From the NCBI GenBank assembly GCA_965220055.1, contig CBDCPE010000004.1, forward strand, positions 3,968,001-4,032,000: 64,000 nucleotides of DNA, read 5' to 3'. A program made the position numbers and the translations under genes. Below, in pieces: positions 1 through 7,458 of this stretch. The notes below the pieces were generated by a model. It saw only the letters and a list, made by a program, of their open reading frames with translations, ran no database searches and had not been told where the DNA came from. Each line of letters starts with the position of its first letter. Position 1 is the first letter of the stretch. Source of the stretch: Bin87 sp965220055. GTDB taxonomy: Bacteria; Chloroflexota; Dehalococcoidia; Lucifugimonadales; UBA3495.

Positions 1-830
1 ACATCGTCACCTACATGGAGGAGAAGCTCGAGCGCGAGGGCCGCGACCACGGGTCCAACCTGCACCTGGCCCACAACAACATCTCCGAGGACATCTCCTT
101 CCGCAAGGTGATACGGCTGGCCCAAAAGACCGAGACGGGGATCTACTTCGTCCATACCACGGCCAAGGAGGGCGTGGCAGCCATCGCCGAGGCTCGCGGC
201 GCCCAGCTGCCAGTGTACGGCGAGGCGTTGCACAACTACCTCCAGTTCACCTGCGACGACTACCTGGAACCCGACGGCCTGGCCATCCATACCTACCCGG
301 CCATCAAGTTCTCCGACGACCGCGATGCGCTGCAGCAGGGCCTGGTGGACGGCCCGATCTGCACCACGGCCACCGACGAGTGGACCACCTACAAGAACAT
401 CAAGCTGGCCGGCGACACCATCCGCACCCTGTGCGGCGGCCACAACGGCATCGAGACCCGTATGCCGGTCACCTACACCAAGCTGGCCGCCAACGGGCGC
501 ATCGACCTGGAACGGTTCGCCGCCATCACCTCGACCAACGCCGCCAAGATCCTCGGGATGTACCCGCAGAAGGGCGCTATCGCGGTGGGCAGCGACGCCG
601 ACATCGTCCTCTTCGACCCCAACCTGAAGAAGACCATCACCGTGGATGAGCTGCACGCCGAATCCGACTACTCCATCTGGGACGGCTTCCAGTGCGAGGG
701 CTACCCGGTGATGACGATGCTGCGCGGCAAGGTGATCGTCCGCGACGGCCAGTTGCTGGGCAGTTCCGCCGATGGTCGGTGGCTCTCCCGCAAGGTCGCT
801 CCGCGGGTGATAACGCAGACGTCCGTCTAG
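1..830 (+). CDS. dihydropyrimidinase/hydantoinase-family amidohydrolase (C-terminal part)
   Basis: The reading frame is open from base 3 (the codons before the first ATG at 15 read I-V-T-Y), so the gene starts outside the window; about 275 codons are present, ending in TAG. The product belongs to the cyclic-amide hydrolases that open dihydropyrimidine or hydantoin rings using a two-metal site. Visible family marks are YFVHTT (a probable metal-ligand His), TATDEW (position of the catalytic Asp), GGHNGIETRMPV (the G-x-E-x-R-x-P substrate loop) and the C-terminal GSDADIVLFDP beta-sandwich strand seen in most dihydropyrimidinases and allantoinases. Substrate cannot be told from this part. Function in pyrimidine or amide catabolism is inferred. 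Confidence 0.85.
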   Translation, partial: IVTYMEEKLEREGRDHGSNLHLAHNNISEDISFRKVIRLAQKTETGIYFVHTTAKEGVAAIAEARGAQLPVYGEALHNYLQFTCDDYLEPDGLAIHTYPAIKFSDDRDALQQGLVDGPICTTATDEWTTYKNIKLAGDTIRTLCGGHNGIETRMPVTYTKLAANGRIDLERFAAITSTNAAKILGMYPQKGAIAVGSDADIVLFDPNLKKTITVDELHAESDYSIWDGFQCEGYPVMTMLRGKVIVRDGQLLGSSADGRWLSRKVAPRVITQTSV

Positions 831-842
831 GGCCTGTGGACA
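830..842 (+). repeat. left arm of 13-bp inverted repeat flanking the lipoprotein gene
   Basis: GGGCCTGTGGACA here is the exact reverse complement of TGTCCACAGGCCC at 1417-1429. The arms bracket one lipoprotein gene (888-1406). No target-site duplication was seen outside the arms, so mobility is not shown. Confidence 0.6.
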
Positions 843-887
843 ATCAGATTCTGAGGTAGTTCCGAAGGCCCTGGGCCAAAGAGCGGT

Positions 888-1406
888 GTGTTTCCTCTGA
901 CATACATTGGGAATATCCTGTCCCGCCACATTGCCTTTCCAGCCGTCCTCTTGGCGTTGGCCCTGGCCGCCGCCTGCGGCGGTCCGTTGGGAGACACTGT
1001 CGATGCAGGCGGTTCAGGGCTGGAGGTTCTTCCGGATGGAGATGGTCTGATCACCCGGAACGAAGCGGAGGAGTTGGCAACCGAATGGCTTGCAATGTCG
1101 GCTCCGGAGGTTTCGGGAACAGAAATCGAGAGGGTGTGGGCCAGTTGCCTGTCGACGCTACGGTCTTATGAACAAGACCTGTTAGAGGGCAATGACTCGA
1201 CCTATCCCGCCTTCCCGCCTCCCGGTACACCAGTCTGGATAGTGGAAGTGAAGGGTATCTCACTGCCTGCCGGAATCTCTCCCCACAACGCCAGGCAGCC
1301 TTACCGCTACGCACTGGCAGTCATCAATGCCGAGACAGGCGACTCAATTGCCAGTACGCGGCGTAGAGAAACTCTGATGGAACCGGCTAGGGAAGCCCAT
1401 CAGTAA
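888..1406 (+). CDS. putative secreted lipoprotein, unknown function
   Basis: Encodes 172 residues from a GTG start. The N-terminus has a hydrophobic segment (about residues 15-29) ending in LAAAC-G, a lipobox, so the mature protein would be lipid-anchored on the outer face of the membrane from Cys30. The rest is acidic and soluble, with a C-terminal strand pattern (VWIVEVKG ... YRYALAVINAETGDSIAS) that resembles small PepSY-like or protease-propeptide folds, but I cannot assign a family. It stands alone, flanked on both sides by a 13-bp inverted repeat. An ordinary orphan lipoprotein is the cautious call. Confidence 0.6.
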   Translation: MFPLTYIGNILSRHIAFPAVLLALALAAACGGPLGDTVDAGGSGLEVLPDGDGLITRNEAEELATEWLAMSAPEVSGTEIERVWASCLSTLRSYEQDLLEGNDSTYPAFPPPGTPVWIVEVKGISLPAGISPHNARQPYRYALAVINAETGDSIASTRRRETLMEPAREAHQ

Positions 1407-1416
1407 CAAGGCTGAA

Positions 1417-1429
1417 TGTCCACAGGCCC
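1417..1429 (-). repeat. right arm of 13-bp inverted repeat
   Basis: TGTCCACAGGCCC lies just past the lipoprotein stop codon, matching the arm at 830-842 in opposite orientation. Confidence 0.6.
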
Positions 1430-1448
1430 CAACCCGGTCTGCGGGTGA

Positions 1449-2456
1449 TCAGGGCAATCCGACCGGCAGACCCATCGCCATCGACTCGTACGCGGCGAGT
1501 ACCAGCGCTAGATCGGCCATCCCATCGTGGCCGGTCATCGCTGGCTCTCGTCCCTCGATAATACTGTTTCGGAACTCCCTGACCATGGGAACCAACCCGT
1601 TGCTGTGATCCGACAGGTTGACAGTCACTTCCGACGTTGCCTCCGTTATCCTCAGCCACGGTCTTCCCGGCTCGAAGTACAGCGACGCCTCAGTTCCCGA
1701 GATGGACACCCACGAGTGTGGGTTCGGTGGCGCAACGCTCCAGGAGTGGTTGATCATTCCGACCACCCCGCCGGTATCTCGGGTGATTACCACCACCCCG
1801 TCCTCAGCCTCTAGCCCCGGCTGTCCGGGCAGGATTTCGCGGGCATAGACCTCGGTGGGTCGGCCCGCCAGGTACGCCACCGCGCTCATCTTGTGGATGC
1901 CGCCGTCGATGAGCACTCCGCCGCCGTTCAGGTCGGACCGGGTGCGCCAACCGACGGGCTTGAACGGATACTGTTCGTGCAACTGGATCAACCTGAGTTG
2001 CCCGACGCGGCCCGCATCGATCAGTCTTTTGGCTTCCTGCACCGGCGGCAGGAAGCGGTAGTTCTCCGCCACCATGAACGTGACGCCCGCCGCTTCGGCA
2101 TCCCCAATCATAGCCTCGGCGTCGGCCATGGTGCCAGCAATCGGCTTCTCCACCAGCACGGGCTTGCCGGCGCGGAAGGCGAGCGACGCGTGCTCCCGGT
2201 GCAGGTGGTGCGGCGTGCAGACGTACACCGCGTCCACCCTGGGGTCGGATACCGCGTCTTCGTAGCTCCCGAAAGCGTCCAACCCGCCGAACCGCGAGGC
2301 GTATTCCCTCGCCCGTCCCAGATCTCGGCTGGCAAAGTACAGGTCAATCTCCCCGCTCAAAGCGCTCACGAAGCGCGCGAACGCCGCCGCGAAGGACCCA
2401 CAACCGAGAACAGACAGGCCCAGGCTCAATTGGACACCACCGACAAAAGACTTCAC
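1449..2456 (-). CDS. Gfo/Idh/MocA-family NAD(P)-dependent oxidoreductase
   Basis: 335 residues. An N-terminal Rossmann fold is shown by SVLGCGSFAAAF (G-x-G-x-x-A, residues about 15-26), followed by the family's EKP motif (VLVEKPIAG, about residues 100-108) that contacts the nicotinamide. The C-terminal alpha/beta domain has GGGVLIDGGIHKM, the D-x-x-x-H type catalytic pair. Members act on sugars, inositols or related polyols; the substrate here is not determinable. The start is GTG at 2456; a TTG at 2429, preceded by GGTGG, would remove nine residues and still leave the Rossmann strand. It is divergent from the MFS gene at 2673. Confidence 0.85.
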   Translation of the reverse strand: MKSFVGGVQLSLGLSVLGCGSFAAAFARFVSALSGEIDLYFASRDLGRAREYASRFGGLDAFGSYEDAVSDPRVDAVYVCTPHHLHREHASLAFRAGKPVLVEKPIAGTMADAEAMIGDAEAAGVTFMVAENYRFLPPVQEAKRLIDAGRVGQLRLIQLHEQYPFKPVGWRTRSDLNGGGVLIDGGIHKMSAVAYLAGRPTEVYAREILPGQPGLEAEDGVVVITRDTGGVVGMINHSWSVAPPNPHSWVSISGTEASLYFEPGRPWLRITEATSEVTVNLSDHSNGLVPMVREFRNSIIEGREPAMTGHDGMADLALVLAAYESMAMGLPVGLP

Positions 2457-2672
2457 TCGATCCAGACCGCTACCGGCCGAGATCGCCGGTAGGGTAGTTC
2501 AGAAGCCAACCCAAAATCCAGCGCGGCTGGAACCTTCGCTGGTGACGCCCGTTTGACTCGCCGTCGTCATCCCGCGTATCGTGCCGACTTTATCCACTTC
2601 GGACGGGTAGCAGGCTAGGCCGGCCGGGACGGGCATCGTTGCCGCAGTCGCCGCCGGCGTGGGAGCAGGCGG

Positions 2673-3920
2673 TTGGCGCGCATCTCCAATGCTCCGGTGT
2701 TTGTGGTCCTCCAGGATCGCAATTTTCAGTACCTGTGGGCGGCCCGGTGGATCCATGAGATCTCCCGGCGCATGGAACTGATCACGCTGGGCTACCTCGT
2801 GCTGGAGCTGACCAACTCGGCCTTCCAGGTCGGCCTGATTTCTGTGTTCCTGAACGGACCCCGTCCGCCGCTGTCGCTGGTCGCCGGCATGCTGGCCGAC
2901 CGGCTGGACCGATGGCGCATCCTGGCGAGCATCCACATCTTCTACCTGGTCCTGGCCTCGTGCCTGCTGGTCCTGCTGATCCTCAACCTCGTCGAGCCGT
3001 GGCACGTCTTTCTCGTCGTCCTCGCCCAGGGCACGGCCAAGGTGCTGGACGACCCGACCCGCCGCGCCTCGTTGTTCGACCTGGCCGGTCAGGACCGTAT
3101 CGCCCACGCGATGTCCCTGGAGACGATGACCAACAACGGCGGCAAGATACTGGGCCCGATAGCGGGCGGCCTGCTGGTGGAGTTCTACGGTTTCACGGGC
3201 GCGTTCATCGTGCTGGTGGCGCTGGACCTGGTGTCGGCCGTGCTCATCTGGAGGATGCGCTTGCCCGAGCGGTCCATGTTGATCGTGCGGGACACCGCCT
3301 TCTTCACGGGCATCAGATCAGGTATCAGCCATTCGTTCTCCAACAAGTTCGTCCTGGGAGTGCTGACGATATCCCTGGTGATGAATGGCATGGTCCTGCC
3401 TCTGCAGTACTTCATCCCCGTCATCGCCACGGACGTGCTCATGGTGGGGCCGGCCCTGGGCGGATTGCTGGGGGCTGCTGATGGCATCGGCGCGTTCGTC
3501 GGAGCAATGATCATCGCCACGCGGCGTAATTACAGCTTCCACGGCCGTTACTTCGCCTTCGGAGCGATAATTGTCGCTGTGGGCGTGGTGGCCGTCGCGT
3601 GGTCGCCGTGGTTCCTGGTTTCCTTCCTGCTCCTCTTCACCACCGGCGTCGGTCAGTCGGGGTTCAGCACCATGCAGAGCACCATCCTGATGCTTTCAAC
3701 CGCGCCCGAAATGCGCGGCCGGATCATGGGGTCCCAGGGACTAGCCAATGGGCTGGGTCACCTCATCGGAGGCGTGGAGATCGGGGCCATCGCCCAGGCC
3801 TTCACCATCTCGCTGGCCATCGGGGTGAACGCCGGCATTGGCCTGCTCCTGATGCTGCCCGTGATGATATTGACCCCGCTGGTCAGGCGCCCCATCGAGG
3901 TGCACCGACGCGACGCCTGA
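2673..3920 (+). CDS. MFS exporter (EntS/MFS_3-like)
   Basis: 415 residues with about 12 hydrophobic segments, typical MFS length. The start is TTG, chosen because GGAGCAGGCGG lies just upstream and the protein begins with the family's N-terminal block (F-V-V-L-Q-D-R-N-F-Q-Y-L-W). The loop motif MLADRLDRWRIL (G/A-x-L-A-D-R-x-x-R) between helices 2 and 3 is the MFS signature; DPTRRASLFDL in the middle is typical of the enterobactin-exporter-like MFS_3 group. It probably exports a small molecule by proton antiport. A second relative is at 27333. Confidence 0.8.
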   Translation: MARISNAPVFVVLQDRNFQYLWAARWIHEISRRMELITLGYLVLELTNSAFQVGLISVFLNGPRPPLSLVAGMLADRLDRWRILASIHIFYLVLASCLLVLLILNLVEPWHVFLVVLAQGTAKVLDDPTRRASLFDLAGQDRIAHAMSLETMTNNGGKILGPIAGGLLVEFYGFTGAFIVLVALDLVSAVLIWRMRLPERSMLIVRDTAFFTGIRSGISHSFSNKFVLGVLTISLVMNGMVLPLQYFIPVIATDVLMVGPALGGLLGAADGIGAFVGAMIIATRRNYSFHGRYFAFGAIIVAVGVVAVAWSPWFLVSFLLLFTTGVGQSGFSTMQSTILMLSTAPEMRGRIMGSQGLANGLGHLIGGVEIGAIAQAFTISLAIGVNAGIGLLLMLPVMILTPLVRRPIEVHRRDA

Positions 3921-3949
3921 ACCCGCCGGATCCGGTCAATCCAACGCGG

Positions 3950-4316
3950 TCAGTGCAGCGCGGTGACACAGCGGGCGGGGTCCGACTCCGCCAACACCTG
4001 GGGCCGATGCCCGGTGTGGACGTAGTCCGCGATCAGCTTGCCCGCCATTGGCCCGCGCCCGAATCCCGACGACGCCAGGCCACTGACGATGTGAACGTCA
4101 TCCAACTGCGGTATCTTCCCGATGATCGGTCTCCCGTCCAGCGAGAAGGGCATCATGCCCGACCAGGTGCGGCTGATGGATAGGCCTCCCAGCATCGGCA
4201 GGATCTCGCTGGCGTGCCCGAAGTTCACCTCCACCCCACCGGCGTCCACGGTGTAGTCGTACCCGGCCATCTCCCGGTCGCCGCCGAAGATTATCTCCCC
4301 ATCCCGGTTCTGCCGT
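3950..4316 (-). pseudogene. FAD-dependent D-amino-acid/glycine-oxidase-like gene, C-terminal piece (cut off by IS)
   Basis: On the minus strand this piece reads R-Q-N-R-D-G-E-I-I-F-G-G-D-R-E-M-A-G-Y and continues to ...GRPIIGKIPQ...VSGLASSGFGRGPMAGKLIADYV, the FAD-binding C-terminus of DAO/DadA-type oxidases. It continues exactly where the N-terminal piece at 5777-6609 stops. Joining 6609-5777 to 4316-3950 (one copy of the 4-bp target) gives 1200 bases, 399 codons plus stop, without a frame change. The gene is therefore one intact oxidase split by the insertion sequence between the pieces. Internal ATG at 4270 could in principle start a fragment, but it would lack the dinucleotide-binding domain. 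Confidence 0.9.
4313..4316. repeat. IS target-site duplication, left copy
   Basis: CCGT immediately left of the element; the same four bases sit at 5773-5776 on the right. Removing the IS plus one copy restores the codons H-L-Y-G-R-Q-N of the interrupted oxidase, which proves the duplication boundaries. Confidence 0.85.
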
Positions 4317-5772
4317 CCTCGACTTTGTACAAAAGCTAGCAGAATTATAAGAACAGGGTAAGCTCGACCAAATCACTACAAGAGGTCGAGCATGCCTACC
4401 CTGCCCGCAGTCATAGTAACCCTGCTGCTGCCCTTTGAGCACCTGTTTGACCCCAGGACCTGGCGCAAGGCTCAACTCCTGGCGGTAGGAGCGATCCTGT
4501 CTCCCGGCAAGCGCACCGTGTCCTCCGCCCTCAACATCCTGGGGATTGGGCAGCACGGCGACTTCGCCATCTATCACCACGTGCTCAACCGCGCCCAGTG
4601 GTCGCCACTGCGACTGAGCCGGGTGCTGTTGCTGCTGGTGGCCGGGCGCCTTGGTTCGTCCACCGAGCCGTTGGTGTTCGGCATTGACGAGACGGTGGAA
4701 CGACGCTGGGGCCGGAAGATTGCGGCCAAGGGGCGGTACCGGGATCCCGTACGCTCCACCGACGACCAGGTGGTGATGACTCCCGGACTGCAATGGGTGA
4801 GCCTGATGTTGCTGACGCGTATCGGATGGGCGGGTCGACACTGGGCGCTGCCGTTTTTGACCGCGCTGGTGGTGTCGGCCCGCTATGACCGACGCAAAGG
4901 CCGCCGGCACAAGACGGTCACCGACTACGCCCAGCAGATGCTGGTCTGCCGGCGCCGGTGGCTGCCGGACCGGGACCTGGTGGTGGTGGCCGATGGCGGC
5001 TACGCCAAGCGGGAGTTCCTGCGGCATTGCCAGGGCATGTCGAAGCCCGTTGTCGTCGTCACCAAACTGCGCAAGGATGCGTCCCTGCACCAGCCCGCGC
5101 CAGCGCGGCGGCCCGGCCAGATCGGGCGGCCCCGGGTGGTCGGAGCGCGACTGCCCAATCCCACTGCGGTACTGGACGATCCCGCTACCCAATGGACCCC
5201 CTACCGCGCCACCGGTTCCGACGGCAGTACCACCATGGTCGAGCTCGCTTCGGGCGTGGCGCTGTGGTACCACGGCGGGCCGCCGCGCCTTCCCATACGT
5301 TGGGTCGTCGTCAGATACCTGGCGGAGCGCCGCGGGCCCTATGCCTTGCTATGCACCGACGTCGCGGCGGAACCGCTGCGGATATTGCAGTGGTATCTGC
5401 TGCGGTGGCAGGTCGAGGTGACCTTTGAGGAGCTGCGGGCTCACCTGGGCATGGAAACCCAGCGCCAGTGGTCGGAACGAGCCATCGCGCGGACCACCCC
5501 CGCGCTCTTTGGCTTGTTCAGCGTGGTGACGCTGGCGGCGGATATCCTGATCGGTCAGCAGGGTGGCATGGCTCCGCGCACCACGGCATGGTATGACAAG
5601 ACCAGCCCTTCCTTCGCCGACGCCATCGCCCTGGTCAGACGACACCTCTGGGTGCAGCAGGGTACTTTTATGCCGTCCGAGCGCGAGCACGAATCGATAA
5701 AAGTCCCGCGCCTCTTGTACCGCAGGATGCTCGACACGCTAGCCTATGCCGCTTGATTGTACAAAGCCGAGG
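4317..5772 (+). mobile_element. complete insertion sequence (1456 bp, DDE transposase, 4-bp TSD)
   Basis: Ends are CCTCGACTTTGTACAA (4317-4332) and TTGTACAAAGCCGAGG (5757-5772), a 16-bp terminal inverted repeat with one mismatch. The single ORF fills the element. Flanking CCGT copies give a 4-bp target duplication. The transposase has the IS4-type Y-R-E-K arrangement but the 4-bp duplication is as in IS701, so the exact family is left open. Both ends and the ORF are undamaged, suggesting a recent insertion. It sits in and inactivates the oxidase gene, in opposite orientation. Confidence 0.9.
4392..5756 (+). CDS. IS4/IS701-superfamily DDE transposase
   Basis: 454 residues. Catalytic residues fit an RNase-H-like DDE enzyme: Asp99 in VFGIDET, Asp201 in VVVADGGY, and Glu342 in a Y-x2-R-x3-E-x6-R arrangement (Tyr335, Arg338, Glu342, Arg349), the IS4 'YREK' signature with Arg replacing the last Lys. 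A roughly 140-residue beta-rich insertion lies between the second Asp and the Glu, as in IS4 relatives. ATG is preceded by AGAGGTCGAGC. The ORF ends at the right inverted repeat. It mediates cut-and-paste movement of its own element; no accessory gene is present. Confidence 0.9.
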   Translation: MPTLPAVIVTLLLPFEHLFDPRTWRKAQLLAVGAILSPGKRTVSSALNILGIGQHGDFAIYHHVLNRAQWSPLRLSRVLLLLVAGRLGSSTEPLVFGIDETVERRWGRKIAAKGRYRDPVRSTDDQVVMTPGLQWVSLMLLTRIGWAGRHWALPFLTALVVSARYDRRKGRRHKTVTDYAQQMLVCRRRWLPDRDLVVVADGGYAKREFLRHCQGMSKPVVVVTKLRKDASLHQPAPARRPGQIGRPRVVGARLPNPTAVLDDPATQWTPYRATGSDGSTTMVELASGVALWYHGGPPRLPIRWVVVRYLAERRGPYALLCTDVAAEPLRILQWYLLRWQVEVTFEELRAHLGMETQRQWSERAIARTTPALFGLFSVVTLAADILIGQQGGMAPRTTAWYDKTSPSFADAIALVRRHLWVQQGTFMPSEREHESIKVPRLLYRRMLDTLAYAA

Positions 5773-5776
5773 CCGT
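5773..5776. repeat. IS target-site duplication, right copy
   Basis: CCGT directly after the right inverted repeat, matching 4313-4316. Confidence 0.85.
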
Positions 5777-6609
5777 CCGTACAGGTGCCGCGTGACCCGG
5801 CGGGAGTTGACGTGCGTAAGTTCGGGAGGCGTGTGGGCGTCATTGCCCGGGCTGTGGTTCCAATGCGCGTAGGATTCGGCCGAGGACAACGAGTAGAACA
5901 CCCGCGGCGGCAGCGGCTGCGTCGCCCACATCTGTCCCCGCACGGGAACTATGGGTATGCGGACGCCCAGCATCTCGCCAAGTGGCCCGCACCACGCTCC
6001 CGCCGCGAGGATCAGGCGTGCCGCTTCGTGGGTTTCTGCTCCGCAGGCGACCCGATAGGTACCCGCCGCCGTCCTGCTGATCCCGGTCACGTCGCTGCCG
6101 GTTAGTATGTTCGCTCCCCGCTCCGCCGCTGCTGCCGCAAAAGCGCGGGTAGCCTTCTTGGGGTCGGCCTGCCCTCTGAGGGGAAAGTGCATCGCGCCCG
6201 CCAGCTCGGGGCTGAGCTCCGGCTCGATGCTCCGGGCTTCTCCCATCGTCAGCAGGTCCAGCGTGTAGCCACGTGACTTCAGCGCGAGCACCCGGTCCCT
6301 GGCGTAGACGTACTGCTCCTCGCTCTGGATCGCCTGGAGCCCGCCGGAAGCGCGAAACTCGATGTCGTAGCCCAAGTCCAGTTGGAGGCTTCGGAAAATC
6401 TGGAGGCTGCCCATGGTCAGGTACGATTCCAGGTCGGGCAGGTGCCCCCATCCCAGCGCGCCGATGCCGCCGGCGTTGACGCCCGACGCTTCCGAGGCAA
6501 TCTCGCCCCTCTCCAGCAGCGTGACGCTTCGCCCATACGACGCCAGGTGAAAGGCGGTGGACGCTCCCGCGATGCCTCCACCGATGATGATGACCTCAGT
6601 GTCTGTCAT
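5777..6609 (-). pseudogene. FAD-dependent D-amino-acid/glycine-oxidase-like gene, N-terminal piece (cut off by IS)
   Basis: Begins at ATG 6609 with TEVIIIGGGIAGASTAFHL, the G-x-G-x-x-G FAD-binding fold, then LLERGEIASEASGVNAGGI, typical of ThiO/DadA/SoxB-like flavin oxidases. Substrate-domain marks include PLRGQADPKKATRAF and IVPVRGQMW. True homology stops at H-L-Y-G-R-P, where the frame runs into the IS inverted repeat and reads about 40 foreign residues (to 5668). The rest is at 3950-4316. The intact gene would oxidise an amino acid or amine with release of hydrogen peroxide or transfer of electrons; the substrate is unknown. As it stands the product would lack the C-terminal FAD-binding portion and be inactive. 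Confidence 0.9.
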
Positions 6610-6639
6610 GGGTACCTCGTGCCGTTCTTTCCGCCGAAC

Positions 6640-6958
6640 CTAACTTATATCCAATTCGCTCATCTGGCTGCGGCCCCGGGCATTTAGCCTGGTCGATGTC
6701 GGCCGGACGCTGCCGAAGGATGGGCTAGGAGTTGGTCGTCAGGACCAGCACGCTGATATTGCGCACGGAGAAGTTCTGCTGGAAAGGCATCTATCGGTCG
6801 GCGGTGACCAGCAGATCGTACCCGTCGGCTTCGGCCCGATCCAGCAGTTCGCCGTTGTGCAGCTCGTGCCACCCTCTCTCTGCGGCGGTGTCCGTATCGT
6901 GACCCGGAAGATTATTCTTGAGAGGCCGGGGCACGCTGTGGTCCAGCAGTATCCTCAT
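6640..6958 (-). pseudogene. DUF5615 PIN-like toxin, interrupted by two amber stops
   Basis: From ATG 6958 the minus strand reads M-R-I-L-L-D-H-S-V-P-R-P-L, the N-terminus of DUF5615 PIN-like nucleases, then ...GYDLLVTADR, the second acidic motif. A TAG at 6791-6793 follows, where relatives usually have Gln, Asn or Lys before MPFQQN. Reading on gives ISVLVLTTNS, a second TAG at 6725-6727 where relatives have Trp, and then P-I-L-R-Q-R-P-A-D-I. Both fit single G:C to A:T changes (CAG to TAG, TGG to TAG). The frame otherwise stays homologous, so this is a recently inactivated toxin. It overlaps the DUF433 gene upstream by 47 bases; the 3' limit near 6640 is approximate. Confidence 0.75.
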
Positions 6959-7181
6959 GAACAGGTCCGCCTGCCAACGATTGGATCTGATGGGTCAAGA
7001 CCGCATCAACCTGCTCGCGTGTCACGTAAGGGAACCAATCCATGAACTCGTCGACGGTGGCTCCGGATTTCAGGTTGTTGAACAGGGCGCTGACCGGGAC
7101 CCTGGTGCCCTTGAATATCCACGATCCACTGACCTTGCCCGGAGTACTCTCGATGGCCGCGCACCTGTTCCAGTCGTTCAT
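6912..7181 (-). CDS. DUF433 antitoxin-like protein
   Basis: 89 residues from ATG 7181, chosen over upstream starts because GGTGAAG lies seven bases before it and homology begins there. The core GSWIFKGTRVPVSALFNNLKSG followed by VDEFMDWFPYVTREQV is the DUF433 winged-helix fold (R-V-P-V plus the D-E-F-x-x-x-F-P repeat). DUF433 proteins commonly pair with DUF5615 PIN-like nucleases as VapBC-like modules, acting as antitoxin and autorepressor. The partner overlaps its 3' end but is broken, so this antitoxin is probably an orphan. The last 15 or so residues read across the toxin start and are not conserved-looking. Confidence 0.8.
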   Translation of the reverse strand: MNDWNRCAAIESTPGKVSGSWIFKGTRVPVSALFNNLKSGATVDEFMDWFPYVTREQVDAVLTHQIQSLAGGPVHEDTAGPQRAPASQE

Positions 7182-7353
7182 GATCTTCACCTGCGTTGGT
7201 CGGTTCGGTGATGGGTATTTTACATCGACACGGGGTGGCTTACCTGTGCGGCGTCGGATTTGCACAGAGCCTTTCGATTGTTGTCGCCAGGGGTAAGGCG
7301 ATGTGCCAGTCGCCGGGCGATGCGACCGCTTTCGGCAAGAGCCCGTGCTACGG

Positions 7354-7386
7354 CGACGAGATTGCCACGCTTCGCTCGCAATGACA
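7354..7386 (-). repeat. palindromic REP-like repeat
   Basis: Minus-strand copy of the family core: TGTCATTGCGAGCG, then AAGCGTGGCAATCTCG. ATTGC/GCAAT can pair as a hairpin. It lies between the ABC ATPase and the DUF433 gene. Confidence 0.85.
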
Positions 7387-7458
7387 TCTGGGAAAATCGA
7401 TTGACCCTGGGATTTGCAGCCGGAAGCAGACACCCGAGGGTACCGTCCAGACTGGCAA

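Noticed and set aside
4098..5273. Minus-strand ORF of 391 codons across the IS left end
   Set aside because: Antisense of the transposase joined to a frame-shifted reading of the oxidase; not a gene.
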